In this document: piece after piece, positions 8,435-17,460 of the stretch
Position numbering within the stretch: the first letter of the stretch is position 1
Layout: every line of letters begins with the position of its first letter
Origin: Sphingomonas sp. H160509
GTDB taxonomy: Bacteria; Pseudomonadota; Alphaproteobacteria; Sphingomonadales; Sphingomonadaceae
Assembly (NCBI RefSeq): GCF_024124765.2
Contig: NZ_JAMXSR020000002.1
Coordinates: 2,282,001 to 2,346,000 of the forward strand
Reading direction: 5' to 3'
Length of the DNA stretch: 64,000 nucleotides
Notes under the pieces: generated by a model
The model's input: only the letters and a program-made list of their open reading frames with translations
Databases searched by the model: none
What the model was told of the DNA's origin: nothing
Program-made: the position numbers and the translations under genes

Positions 8435-9055
8435 ATGACAGTTCATCTCCACGAAGGCGATATCCCCGCCGACCTGTTCGCGGCCGGCGCCGCGATCGCC
8501 GTCGATACCGAGACGATGGGGCTGATCACACCCCGCGATCGGCTGTGTCTCGTCCAACTCTCCGATGGCGGCCCCGACGAGCATCTGGTCCGCTTCGCCG
8601 CGGGTGCCGGTTATGACGCACCCAACCTCAAGGCCCTGCTGGCCGACCCGGCGCGTGTGAAGCTCTACCATTTCGGCCGATTCGATATCGCCGCGGTCCA
8701 ATATTATCTCGGCGTCGTCGCGGCACCCGTCTATTGCACCAAGATCGCGTCGCGGCTCGTGCGGACCTATACCGATCGCCACGGTCTCAAGGAAATCGTG
8801 CGCGAGCTGCTCGGCCAGGATATCTCGAAGCAGCAGCAGTCGTCGGACTGGGGCAGCCCCGAACTGTCGGAGGCGCAGAAGGATTATGCGGCGTCGGACG
8901 TCCGCTTCCTCCACCGGTTGCGGACCGAGCTCGACAAGCGACTGATTCGCGAAGGCCGGATGGAGCTCGCGCAGGCCTGCTTCGACTTCCTGCCGACCCG
9001 CGCCGCGCTCGATATCGCCGGCTGGCCCGAAATCGACATTTTCGCACACGCGTGA
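8435..9055 (+). CDS. rnd: RNase D-like 3'-5' exonuclease (short form)
   Basis: A 206-residue DEDDy exonuclease domain without the HRDC domains of E. coli RNase D. Catalytic motifs are visible: AVDTETMG (Exo I, D and E), HFGRFDIAAVQYYL (Exo II, D), and DYAASDVRFLHRL (Exo III, Y and D). These enzymes trim RNA 3' ends using two metal ions. The short form just upstream of lptC is a standard alphaproteobacterial arrangement. Its TGA overlaps the lptC ATG (TGATG at 9053-9057), so the two are translationally coupled. Confidence 0.92.
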   Translation: MTVHLHEGDIPADLFAAGAAIAVDTETMGLITPRDRLCLVQLSDGGPDEHLVRFAAGAGYDAPNLKALLADPARVKLYHFGRFDIAAVQYYLGVVAAPVYCTKIASRLVRTYTDRHGLKEIVRELLGQDISKQQQSSDWGSPELSEAQKDYAASDVRFLHRLRTELDKRLIREGRMELAQACFDFLPTRAALDIAGWPEIDIFAHA

Positions 9056-9709
9056 TGGACGTTCCGCCCCCCTCACCCGTCGCTCGTCGCGTCCGTAGTG
9101 CGCGCCAGGATTGGGCCGCGCCTGGCGGCAGCCACGATCGGTTCGTGGCGATCGCCCGCGTCGGCCTGCCTACCGCGATCGGCGTGCTGGCGGCGTTCCT
9201 GGTGATGGCGCCGCTGACCGCGGGCGGCGACGTGTCGTTCCTGCTCGACAAGAACAAGGTCGACGTCGCGCAGGAGCGGATGAAGACGCAGGCGGCGCGC
9301 TATCGCGGCGAGGATACCAAGGGCCAGGCGTTCACGCTCGACGCGGCCTCGGCGATCCAGAAGAGCTCGGCCGAGCCTATCGTCCAGCTCAACCAACTCG
9401 CCGCACAGATCCAGCTGACCGACGGCCCCGCCAATATCAAGGCGAACACCGGCCGCTACGACATGGACACCGAGAAGGTGCAGCTGTTCGGCCCGCTGAA
9501 CGCCACCGCAGCGGGTGGGTACGACCTGAAGACCACCAACGCGACGATCGACATGAAGGCGCGTACGCTCGAAAGCGGCGGGGCTGCGACCGGCACCGTC
9601 CAGCAGGGGACGTTCAGCGCGAACAAGCTGCGCGCGAACCTGGAAGAGCGGACCGTGACGCTCGATGGCAATGCGCGCTTGCGGATCATCCCCCAGAGGG
9701 CCGAAATAG
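9055..9709 (+). CDS. lptC: LPS export protein LptC (frameshift at the end in this sequence)
   Basis: One N-terminal membrane helix (VGLPTAIGVLAAFLVMAPL, about residues 38-56) anchors a periplasmic beta-jellyroll; LPTAIG and QLNQLAAQIQLTDGP are typical alphaproteobacterial LptC stretches. LptC passes LPS from the LptBFG transporter to LptA. In the listed sequence the frame runs on into lptA. Removing one C from the C5 run around 9690-9694 gives an LptC ending RLRIIPRGPK with a stop at 9707-9709, 5 bp before lptA. The apparent LptC-LptA fusion is therefore probably an artefact. Confidence 0.85.
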
Positions 9710-9714
9710 CCGCC

Positions 9715-10263
9715 ATGCGCGCCACTCACATCTTCGCCGGCCTGTCCGCCGTCTTGCTCTCCACGACCGCGGTCGCGCAGCAACCGCACAACTCCAACGC
9801 CCCGATCGATTTCGGCGCGGATCATATCGAGCTTCAGGACAAGGCGAACCGCGCCATCCTGTCGGGCAACGTCGCGGTCAAGCAGGCCGAGATGACGCTG
9901 AACTCGGCACGGATGACGGTGGCGTATACCGGCCAGGTGATCGGCGGGAACCCGCAGGTGTCGCGGCTCGACGCGTCGGGCGGCGTGATCGTCAAGCGTC
10001 CCGACCAGACGGCCAGAAGCCAGTACGCGATCTACGATCTCAACCGGCGCGTCATCACGATGCTCGGTGCGGTGACGCTGACGCAGGCGGGTAACACCGT
10101 GAACGGCGGGCGCCTGACGATGAACCTCGACACCGGGCGGTCGGTGATCGACGGGTCGTCGGTCGCAGGCGGCAGCGCTGGCGGATCGGCAGCGAGTGGC
10201 GGCACCGTCACGCAGACCGGCGGCCGCGTGACCGGTACGTTCTCGGTCCCCAAGCGCAACTGA
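9715..10263 (+). CDS. lptA: LPS transport periplasmic protein LptA
   Basis: 182 residues with a signal peptide (MRATHIFAGLSAVLL... ending AVAQQ) and an OstA/LptA jellyroll: PIDFGADHIELQDKANRAIL, GNVAVKQAEMTLNSARMTV and TMLGAVTLTQAGNTVNGGRL. The C-terminus is a Gly/Ser/Thr-rich tail. LptA forms the periplasmic bridge that carries LPS to LptD. In this sequence its frame is continuous with lptC because of a probable indel; the internal ATG at 9715 with the signal peptide marks the true start. lptB follows after 134 bp. Confidence 0.88.
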   Translation: MRATHIFAGLSAVLLSTTAVAQQPHNSNAPIDFGADHIELQDKANRAILSGNVAVKQAEMTLNSARMTVAYTGQVIGGNPQVSRLDASGGVIVKRPDQTARSQYAIYDLNRRVITMLGAVTLTQAGNTVNGGRLTMNLDTGRSVIDGSSVAGGSAGGSAASGGTVTQTGGRVTGTFSVPKRN

Positions 10264-10397
10264 GCGTGTGAGCATGTCGCGAGGGCTTCCCTCAAACGGC
10301 GCGCGCCTGCATGTTTCCTGCCAACCGTCTGCCGAGCGTTCGGCGGCACCATTCATGCCGAGTGTTCGGCGACTGATTATTGCGAGGGCCTGATCCC

Positions 10398-11180
10398 ATG
10401 GACGCCACCACGCTGCCCCCGATCGAGGACGTCGCGCCGATCTCCGAGCCTCCGGTGAACAACGGGCTTCAAGTCGTCTCGATCGCGAAGTCCTACGACA
10501 AGCGCGTCGTGTTGACCGACGTCTCGGTGTCGGTCGGGCGCGGCGAAGTGGTGGGGCTGCTCGGGCCCAACGGCGCGGGCAAGACGACGTGCTTTTATTC
10601 GGTAATGGGCCTGGTGAAGCCGGATTCGGGCCGCATCATGCTCGACGGCGAGGACATTACGAAGCTGCCGATGTACCGACGCGCGATCCTCGGCCTCGGC
10701 TATCTGCCGCAGGAGACGTCGATCTTTCGTGGACTGACGATCGAGAAGAACATCCTGACGGTGCTGGAGTTGTCCGAGCCGGACAAGGCGGCGCGCCAGC
10801 GGAAACTCGACACGCTGCTGGAGGAGTTCGGTTTGACTCGGCTCCGTGCTGCACCGGCGATGGCGCTGTCGGGTGGCGAGCGGCGACGGGCGGAAATCGC
10901 CCGCGCGCTGGCAGCGGATCCGTCGATCATGCTGCTCGACGAGCCGTTCGCGGGGATCGATCCGATCTCGATCGCCGACATCCGCGACCTGGTGAAGGAC
11001 CTCAAGCGTCGCGATATCGGCGTGCTGATCACCGACCACAACGTCCGCGAGACGCTGGAAATCGTTGATCGCGCGTACATCATCTATGACGGTCGGGTGC
11101 TGTTCTCCGGCTCGCCGGAAGAACTGGTCGCCGACGCCAACGTCCGCCGCCTGTACCTGGGCGAAGGCTTCTCGCTTTAA
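10398..11180 (+). CDS. lptB: LPS export ABC transporter ATP-binding protein LptB
   Basis: 260 residues of ABC ATPase: Walker A GLLGPNGAGKTTCFY, Q-loop LGYLPQETSIFRGLT, signature ALSGGERRRAEIARAL, Walker B SIMLLDEPFAGIDP and H-loop VLITDHNVRETL. The N-terminal extension of about 25 residues before LQVVSIAKSYDKR is usual in sphingomonads. It powers LPS extraction from the inner membrane by LptFG, which are not in this window. ATG 10398 was preferred to TTG 10380. It follows lptA and precedes rpoN, the conserved alphaproteobacterial order. Confidence 0.96.
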   Translation: MDATTLPPIEDVAPISEPPVNNGLQVVSIAKSYDKRVVLTDVSVSVGRGEVVGLLGPNGAGKTTCFYSVMGLVKPDSGRIMLDGEDITKLPMYRRAILGLGYLPQETSIFRGLTIEKNILTVLELSEPDKAARQRKLDTLLEEFGLTRLRAAPAMALSGGERRRAEIARALAADPSIMLLDEPFAGIDPISIADIRDLVKDLKRRDIGVLITDHNVRETLEIVDRAYIIYDGRVLFSGSPEELVADANVRRLYLGEGFSL

Positions 11181-11204
11181 GCCGATGGATACGCCCCTTT
11201 CTCC

Positions 11205-11270
11205 GTTCGCCCTGAGCGAAGTCAAAGGGCTGCGGCGCGAGCCCGTGCTTCGACTTCGCTCAGCACGAAT
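11205..11270. repeat. Inverted repeat between lptB and rpoN (family E)
   Basis: GTTCGCCCTGAGCGAAGTC at 11205 is mirrored by GACTTCGCTCAGCACGAA ending at 11269, with a GGGC/GCCC inner pair. It fills the lptB-rpoN gap and could attenuate read-through into rpoN. Confidence 0.75.
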
Positions 11271-11282
11271 GGAAGAGGTGTC

Positions 11283-12783
11283 GTGAGCCTCGCCCCCTCG
11301 CCTGGACATCCGCCAGTCGCAGTCGCTGGTGATGACCCCGCAGCTTCAGCAGGCGATCAAGCTGCTGGCGCTGTCCAACCTGGAGATCGAGGGGTTCATC
11401 GCCGAGGAGGTCGAGCGCAACCCGTTGCTCGAAGCGAGCGCCCCCGAGGATAACGACGCACCCGACCGCGAGCCCGTCGCCGAAGTCCGCGACGAACGCG
11501 TCGCCGCCGACGAACTGGTCTCCGGTACGGGTAGCGGCGACGAACCGACGCTCGACGTCGACTACGCCACCGAAAGCCACCAGCAGGACAGCGTCGCCGA
11601 CGGCGGCAGCGGGATGGACGGCGCGCTGTCGATGACCGGCGCGAGCGCGGGTGGCGCAGGCGGCGAGGACGGTCCCGATCTCGACGCGTTCGCCGATACC
11701 AGCCTCAGCCTTGCAGACCACCTGCTCGCCCAAGCCGGGCCCGCGATCCCTCGCGAGGACGCCTTCATCGCTGCGCACCTGATCGACCAGATCGACGAGG
11801 CGGGATACCTGACCGTGTCGCTGCTCGACATCGCCAACCGGCTCGGCGTGCCCTTGGTCCGTGCCGAAGCCGTGCTGGCGACGATCCAGACGTTCGACCC
11901 GACCGGCGTAGGCGCGCGCGATCTATCTGAATGCCTCGCATTGCAGGCGAAAGAGGCGGATCGTTACGATCCGTGCATGGCGCGGTTGATCGACAACCTC
12001 GACCTGCTTGCGCGCGGCGAACTGACGCGGTTGAAGCGGATGTGCGATGTCGACGACGAGGACATGGCCGACATGATCCGCGAATTGCGCGGTTATGATC
12101 CGAAGCCGGGGTGCCGCTATGGGGGCGAGCCGGCGCAGTCGGTGACGCCGGACCTGTTCGTGGCGCGGACCAAGGCGGGCTGGGCGATCGAGATCAACGC
12201 CACCACGCTGCCGCGCGTGCTGGTCAATCGCAGCTATTACACCGAATTGTCGGGCGGGCAGCAGGACAAGGCGTCGAAGGCTTGGCTGAGCGACTGCCTC
12301 GCGAGCGCGAACTGGCTGGTGAAGGCGCTCGACCAGCGCCAGCGGACGATCATCAAGGTCGCCACCGAGATCGTGAAGCAACAGGAGGCGTTCTTCCTGA
12401 AGGGCGTCGCGCATCTGCGGCCGCTAACGCTGCGCCAGGTGGCCGACGCTATCGAGATGCACGAATCGACCGTCAGCCGCGTGACGAGCAACAAATACGT
12501 GTCGTGCGCACGCGGGCTGTACGAGCTGAAATACTTTTTCACGAGCGCGATCCAGTCGGCGGACGGCGGCGAGGCGGTGTCGGCACAAGCGGTGAAGTTG
12601 GCGATTCGGGCGCTGATCGATACCGAGGGTGCGAAGATCTTGTCGGATGACACGCTAGTCGATTTGCTCAACGCGAAGGGCTTCGACATCGCGCGCAGGA
12701 CCGTCGCCAAGTACCGCGAGGCGCTCGGGATCGGAAGTTCGGTACAGCGGCGGCGTGCAAAAGCGCTGGAGGGGGTTCGGTAG
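11283..12783 (+). CDS. rpoN: RNA polymerase sigma-54 factor RpoN (frameshift near start in this sequence)
   Basis: About 500 residues. Region I is LDIRQSQSLVMTPQLQQAIK and LLALSNLEIEGFI; a long acidic region II follows; the core-binding region and the RpoN box (ARRTVAKYREALGIGSS near the C-terminus) are intact. RpoN directs transcription from -24/-12 promoters with AAA+ activators. The natural start is GTG 11283 (VSLAP-RLDIRQ), but a C5 run at 11293-11297 carries one base too many, so the continuous frame only begins near 11329. No hpf or PTS gene follows; a repeat and a convergent peptidase gene lie downstream. Confidence 0.92.
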
Positions 12784-12825
12784 GCGTTGCGCGTGGGTGG
12801 GAGAGTTATGTTTCGAAAGAGAGCA

Positions 12826-12928
12826 CCACCCCGGCGGAGGCCGGGGCCCAGTTGGAGGGTCCTAAGTAACGACGCGCAACATCCCTTAGCTACGTTTCCC
12901 AACTGGGCCCCGGCCTTCGCCGGGGTGG
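12826..12928. repeat. Inverted repeat, family C (CACCCCGGCGAAGGCCGGGGCCCA type)
   Basis: The left arm (CCACCCCGGCGGAGGCCGGG, then CCCAGTTGG) and the right arm (CCAACTGGGCCCCGGCCTTC, then GCCGGGGTGG) pair over about 30 bp around a unique core. Related copies are at 25719-25828 and 30847-30950. It lies between convergent rpoN and the S10 peptidase gene. Confidence 0.85.
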
Positions 12929-12944
12929 CGTACTCAGGAATGGC

Positions 12945-14585
12945 TCAGTTCGGAACCTGCCCCGAGTCCCCCGCCCCCGACACGCTCGCGCCACCCGGTG
13001 GCGTTGCGCTCCGCGCCTCGCCGATCGCCTGATCATACCAGCGCGCCAGGTCCGCCTTCATCTGGTGCAGCGCCTCGGGGTTGAGATATGTCATGTGCCC
13101 CGCGGGATAATAGCGAAACGCCAGATTCCGCTGTCGTGACGGGTCGAGCATCATGTGCCCGAGGTCGTTCTCCGTCCCGAAGAATGGCGTCGCCATGTCG
13201 TAATAGCCGTTCATCGACAGCACGTTAAGATACGGATTCTCGCGCATCGCCGCGGCGAGATCGACCGCGGTGTTCGGGTTGTTCTGCGACTGGCCGCCGC
13301 GACCCGGCGCGTCGTGCTTCCAGTTCCACGTCCAGCCGGGCGCGTCACGCGCGCTGAGGCGGTACGGCATCTCGGTCTTGTAGCCGAGCGTGTGCGTCAC
13401 GTAATCGTTGAACGTAGCGATGAACGCGCCGGCGATCGCGGTGTCCGACGCGTCCGTCTCCGGCCGCTCGCCCGCCGCGTCGCTGTCGACGCCGGTGTAG
13501 CGCGAATCGAACCGGCCGAGCGTGAGACGTTGATCACGCAACAGCTCCTTCTGGAAGCGGGCGAGATCGATGCGGAGGTTGGCGCGTTTGATAAAGTCGG
13601 GCGAGATGCCGATCAACTGGCTCATCCGGGTGGCGACCGCATCGCGCTCCGCATCCGAGATCGTCTGCCCCTTCGACAGCGCCGCCGCGTACGGCCCGGT
13701 CGCGAATGCACGCGCTTCGGCGACCGTGGTGGCGACGTCGGCAGGGCGGTTCTGGAGGCGGTTATGGTACCAGGCGCTCGCCGCATAGCTCGGCAGATAG
13801 TTGAGGTAGATCTCGTCGAGCCCAGGCTGCCTGTATCCATAATTCATGATCGACGACAGCAGCACGACGCCGTTGAGCGCCATCCCGCGATCCTGCAACT
13901 GGTATGCGAGCGCACCCGAGCGCGTGGTGCCGTAGCTTTCGCCGAACAGGAATTTCGGGCTGTTCCAGCGACCGTATTTCGTGGCGTAGCGCAGGATGCC
14001 CTTGGCGAACGCGTCGGCATCCTCGTCGACGCCGTAGAACGCGGACGGCTTGGTATCGCCGAGCGGCCGCGAATAGCCGGTGCCGACCGCGTCGATGAAC
14101 ACCATATCGGTCTTGTCGAGCAGCGTGTCGGGATTGGGACCGAAATCATAGGGCGCGGGCTTGATGTATTCGGGGTTGGCCGTGCGCAGCCGAACCGGCG
14201 CGAACGAGCCCATGTGCAGCCAGAAGCTGGGCGAGCCCGGCCCACCATTGTAGAAGAACGTCACCGGGCGCTTGGTGCCGGGCTTCACGCCGTCGAGCGT
14301 GTAGCCGGTGTAGAACAGACTCGCGGTCGGCTTGCCCTCGGTATCGCGCAGCGTCAGCGTGCCAACGGTCGCGGTATAGCCGAGCGACTTGCCGCCGACG
14401 GTGACGCGCCCCTTCGACTTGACCTCCTGCTCGGCGATGGGAGCGTTGGCGTAGTCCGCCTCCGCCTCGGCCTTCATCCGGTCGGCGTTGGTTTCCGACT
14501 TGTCCTTCTTCGGCGCGTCCTGCGCGATGGCAGTGGTGGAAAGCGCGAGCAGCAACAGGGCGGCGAACTTGGTCGAACGGGCCAC
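12945..14585 (-). CDS. S10-family serine carboxypeptidase, secreted
   Basis: 546 residues starting at GTG 14585, which has a strong AAGGACCTCCC upstream and opens with a signal peptide (VARSTKFAALLLLALSTTAI, AQ). The serine carboxypeptidase pattern is complete: FFYNGGPGSPSFW oxyanion region, FLFGESYGTTR with the Ser nucleophile, the Asp in NGYYDMATPFFGTE, and the His in YYPAGHMTY. It removes C-terminal residues from peptides in the periplasm or outside the cell. A longer in-frame ORF reaching 15038 is antisense to the next gene and is not real. Single gene, convergent with rpoN. Confidence 0.92.
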   Translation of the reverse strand: MARSTKFAALLLLALSTTAIAQDAPKKDKSETNADRMKAEAEADYANAPIAEQEVKSKGRVTVGGKSLGYTATVGTLTLRDTEGKPTASLFYTGYTLDGVKPGTKRPVTFFYNGGPGSPSFWLHMGSFAPVRLRTANPEYIKPAPYDFGPNPDTLLDKTDMVFIDAVGTGYSRPLGDTKPSAFYGVDEDADAFAKGILRYATKYGRWNSPKFLFGESYGTTRSGALAYQLQDRGMALNGVVLLSSIMNYGYRQPGLDEIYLNYLPSYAASAWYHNRLQNRPADVATTVAEARAFATGPYAAALSKGQTISDAERDAVATRMSQLIGISPDFIKRANLRIDLARFQKELLRDQRLTLGRFDSRYTGVDSDAAGERPETDASDTAIAGAFIATFNDYVTHTLGYKTEMPYRLSARDAPGWTWNWKHDAPGRGGQSQNNPNTAVDLAAAMRENPYLNVLSMNGYYDMATPFFGTENDLGHMMLDPSRQRNLAFRYYPAGHMTYLNPEALHQMKADLARWYDQAIGEARSATPPGGASVSGAGDSGQVPN

Positions 14586-14647
14586 GGGAGGTCCTTGTGA
14601 CAGAAACGATACCCTATCCTGCCGCAGCCTCCGCAAAGCGCAAGGGC

Positions 14648-15646
14648 TCAGTCGTCCTCGTCCTCGAACCCCACCAGCGCGAGCGCGCGTGCCTTGATCT
14701 GGCGGGTCATGCACCAGTGGACCAGCGCGTCCTCGCGGCCGTGCGTGACCCATACCTCGCGGGGCGCGATCTCGGTCAGTGTGGCGATCAGTTCGTCCCA
14801 GTCGGCGTGATCGCTGAGGATCAGCGGGAGTTCGACGTTCTTCTGGCGTGCACGGCCCCGGACACGCATCCATCCGCTCGCCATCGCGGTGATCGGATCG
14901 GGCAGCCGCCGCGACCAGCGATCGTTGAGCGCGCCGGGCGGGCACATCACGACATGCCCCGCCATGTCCGCCTTCTTCGCATCGGCGACGGGGAGGAGTT
15001 CGCCGAGCCTGACGCCGTGCTCCGCATACAGGTCGCACAGCCGTTGCAGCGCGCCATGGATGTAGATCGGTGCCTCATGTCCGCGTTCGCGCAGTTCGGC
15101 GATCACGCGCTGCGCCTTGCCGAGCGCATAGGCGCCGACGACGACGCAGCGATCGGGGTTGGCGTGCAGCGCTGCGATCAGCTTGTCGATCTCGTCGCCG
15201 GTATCGGGATGGCGGAAGACCGGCAGGCCGAACGTCGCTTCGGTGATGAAGACATCGCATTTGACGGGCTCGAACGGGGTGCAGGTCGGGTCCGCGCGGC
15301 GCTTGTAATCGCCCGAGACGACGATCCGCTCGCCGCGATAGTCGAGTACGATCTGCGCAGAGCCGAGCACGTGGCCGGCAGGGACGAAGCCGATGTCGAC
15401 CTCCCCCATCCGGATCGTCTCGCCATACGCCACCGGGTGGCCGGCCTGCGGACCATAGCGCGCGTCCATGATCGCGAGCGTTTCCGGCGTGGCCCAGACG
15501 GCTTCGTGGCCACCGCGCGCGTGATCGGCATGGCCGTGCGTGACGAGTGCCTTGGCTGTCGGGATCGAGGGGTCGATCCAGGCGTCGATCGGCTTGACGA
15601 GAATGCCGTGCGGATGCGGTTCGAGCCAGTCGCCGAGTTTTGCCAT
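14648..15646 (-). CDS. Ligase-associated DNA damage response exonuclease (MBL fold)
   Basis: 332 residues of metallo-beta-lactamase/beta-CASP type. The metal-binding motif is VTHGHADHARGGH, followed by FVPAGHVLGSAQIVLDY, VSGDYKRRADPT (Asp) and LILSDHADWDELI, the pattern of the SNM1/CPSF-like exonucleases that accompany bacterial ATP-dependent ligases. It is predicted to process DNA ends before ligation. The start is ATG 15646 (MAKLGDWLEPHPHGILVKP). In this genome it is detached from the ligase gene (10 kb away) and is divergent from a signal-peptidase-like gene. Confidence 0.93.
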   Translation of the reverse strand: MAKLGDWLEPHPHGILVKPIDAWIDPSIPTAKALVTHGHADHARGGHEAVWATPETLAIMDARYGPQAGHPVAYGETIRMGEVDIGFVPAGHVLGSAQIVLDYRGERIVVSGDYKRRADPTCTPFEPVKCDVFITEATFGLPVFRHPDTGDEIDKLIAALHANPDRCVVVGAYALGKAQRVIAELRERGHEAPIYIHGALQRLCDLYAEHGVRLGELLPVADAKKADMAGHVVMCPPGALNDRWSRRLPDPITAMASGWMRVRGRARQKNVELPLILSDHADWDELIATLTEIAPREVWVTHGREDALVHWCMTRQIKARALALVGFEDEDD

Positions 15647-15739
15647 GCCAGTACTACGCGTGAACCGGGCGTGCGGTGCCAGCATTGCCGAACGCACCGT
15701 GTCCAGTACGATGCGGGCGCTCACCGGGGGGGATGTCGC

Positions 15740-16678
15740 ATGAACGATACGATAGAAGACCCGGTCGACCGGCGAAGCGTGCCAGCACGGGTAGGCGTCG
15801 CCGCGCTCAACCTGATCCTGCCCGGACTTGGGCTGATCCGCGTCGGAGATCGGCGTGGGGCGGCGCTGACTTTCATGGCGCAGTTCGCACTCGCCGCACT
15901 CGTCACGTTCGGGTTGGGGCACCTTCCCATCACAGGTTACGGTGTCGCGGTAGCGGCGCTGGTGCTGGTCATCGCGTTGTTCGGTGCCGTTTACGTCGTG
16001 CCGATCATGCTCACATGGCGCAAGAGCAGGCTTCGCGGTCCCACGCGTTGGTGGTCGCGCTGGTATGCGCTGGCGCTGATCGCCGTGGTCGTGCTGGGCC
16101 TTTGGGAACGCGTGCCGCCGATGATGCACCATTTCTACAAGCCGTTCTACGCACCGTCCGACAGCATGGCGCCGACGATCGGCAGCGGTGACAAGTTCGT
16201 CGTCGACATGCGCCGGCGTGGGCCGCCAAGACGCGGCGACGTGATCGTCTTCCAGGCGGCCGACAGCGTCCGCGTCAGTCGGATCGCGGCGATCGCGGGC
16301 GACAGGATCGCGATGGGCGCTGGCTTGCCGATCGTGAATGGGGTCCCGGTCGCGCAGCACACCGAAGGCAGGGTGATGGTCGACGATATCGAAGGCCGGC
16401 ATCCTGCGACGATTCTGACGGAACGCCTGCCGGGCGAGCGATCCAGCCATCGCATATTGGACACGGATGCGTCGCTGTTCGACGACGCGAGCGAGGTCAC
16501 CGTCCCGCCGGGCCATGTCTTCGTGCTCGGCGACAATCGCGATCGATCCGCCGACAGTCGCGTGCCGCTTGAGCAACAGGGCGTCGGGATGGTGCCGACG
16601 ACAGCGATCATCGGCCAGGCGATGTACCTGCATTGGAGCAGCAATCGCGCGAAGATCGGCGATCGGCTCGACCGCTAG
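15740..16678 (+). CDS. S26 signal peptidase-like protein lacking the usual catalytic lysine
   Basis: 312 residues. The first 140 form several membrane helices (LNLILPGLGLI, LAALVTFGL, LVLVIALFGAVYVVPI, LIAVVVLGLW). An S26 domain follows with the Ser box YAPSDSMAPTIGSGDKFVV, box C RRGDVIVFQ and box E VLGDNRDRSADSRV. In box D, where signal peptidase I has K-R-x-x-G-x-P-G-D, this protein reads SRIAAIAGDRI, so the general-base Lys is Ser. It may be inactive, use another base, or have a special role. It is divergent from the exonuclease gene. The housekeeping signal peptidase is expected elsewhere. Confidence 0.8.
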   Translation: MNDTIEDPVDRRSVPARVGVAALNLILPGLGLIRVGDRRGAALTFMAQFALAALVTFGLGHLPITGYGVAVAALVLVIALFGAVYVVPIMLTWRKSRLRGPTRWWSRWYALALIAVVVLGLWERVPPMMHHFYKPFYAPSDSMAPTIGSGDKFVVDMRRRGPPRRGDVIVFQAADSVRVSRIAAIAGDRIAMGAGLPIVNGVPVAQHTEGRVMVDDIEGRHPATILTERLPGERSSHRILDTDASLFDDASEVTVPPGHVFVLGDNRDRSADSRVPLEQQGVGMVPTTAIIGQAMYLHWSSNRAKIGDRLDR

Positions 16679-16747
16679 AGGATAGCTTCGAGTCTCGACG
16701 CCGCATCTCACGGGACGCGACCGCCGTTTTCGGCTTGGAGCGTCGAA

Positions 16748-17335
16748 TTAGCGGCGGCGGCCTATCTTTATCGTCGCGACGATCGCATCCATCTGGGCCG
16801 CGGCTACCGCCTGGCTCGGTGCGTTGCGTGCCGGCGCTGCCGCCGCCTTGACCGCGTAGGTGACGCGGTCGATCGCGTAGCAGGTGCCGTCGACGACGGT
16901 GCGCAGGTTCGTCGCGTTGACCTGTTGGCTCATGCCCGCGTCGCCATTGGCATATACCGTCCAGCGGTGACCGCCGAGCATCCGGTTGGGCAGGCGCCGA
17001 CCGCTTCCCGACTTCAGCCCCGCGGTGCCGCAGGTCGCGACGACCGCGGCGCTGCGGCTGAAACCGACCTGCACCATTTCCGTGACCTGGCCTTGGCCGT
17101 CGCTCGGCTTGGCGACCTGCCAGAAGCGGACGATGCCGACGCCGCGACCGACCGGGCTGCCGTCCCAGATCTGGCGCCAACCGGCGTTCATCAGGGCGCG
17201 GCCGGCGAAGTTACGCGTCGGGGTCAGCGCCGACGGGTAGGATAGCCGGAGCATGCCGCCCGCCCCGAGGAAGGACTTGGTCGCGGCGCTGGCGTTGGCG
17301 AAGGGGAGAAAAGCGAGCAGTGGCAGTGGCAGCAA
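16748..17335 (-). CDS. Hypothetical secreted protein
   Basis: 195 residues with a signal peptide (MLPLPLLAFLPFANASA, cut near ASA). The mature part is soluble with two Cys (VATCGTAGL and DGTCYAIDR) that could form a disulfide, and segments such as NAGWRQIWDGSPVGRGVGIV and RMLGGHRWTVYANGDAG. I do not recognise the family. It is a single gene between two plus-strand genes, with its start close to and facing away from the helicase gene. Confidence 0.7.
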   Translation of the reverse strand: MLPLPLLAFLPFANASAATKSFLGAGGMLRLSYPSALTPTRNFAGRALMNAGWRQIWDGSPVGRGVGIVRFWQVAKPSDGQGQVTEMVQVGFSRSAAVVATCGTAGLKSGSGRRLPNRMLGGHRWTVYANGDAGMSQQVNATNLRTVVDGTCYAIDRVTYAVKAAAAPARNAPSQAVAAAQMDAIVATIKIGRRR

Positions 17336-17460
17336 AAAAGCGAAGAAGCGTCACCGATCGTCTTTCATATAGAGAGGCTTGGCAGTGTGCCGGCCGTTTG
17401 CGCCGCGTCCATAGCGGTGCGGCGCAACGCCCCCATATGACGATGATGCGTGAACAGGCC

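Noticed and set aside
12945..15038. S10 peptidase frame extended upstream to 15038
   Set aside because: The extension overlaps the exonuclease gene in another frame; GTG 14585 has a strong ribosome binding site and begins a signal peptide.
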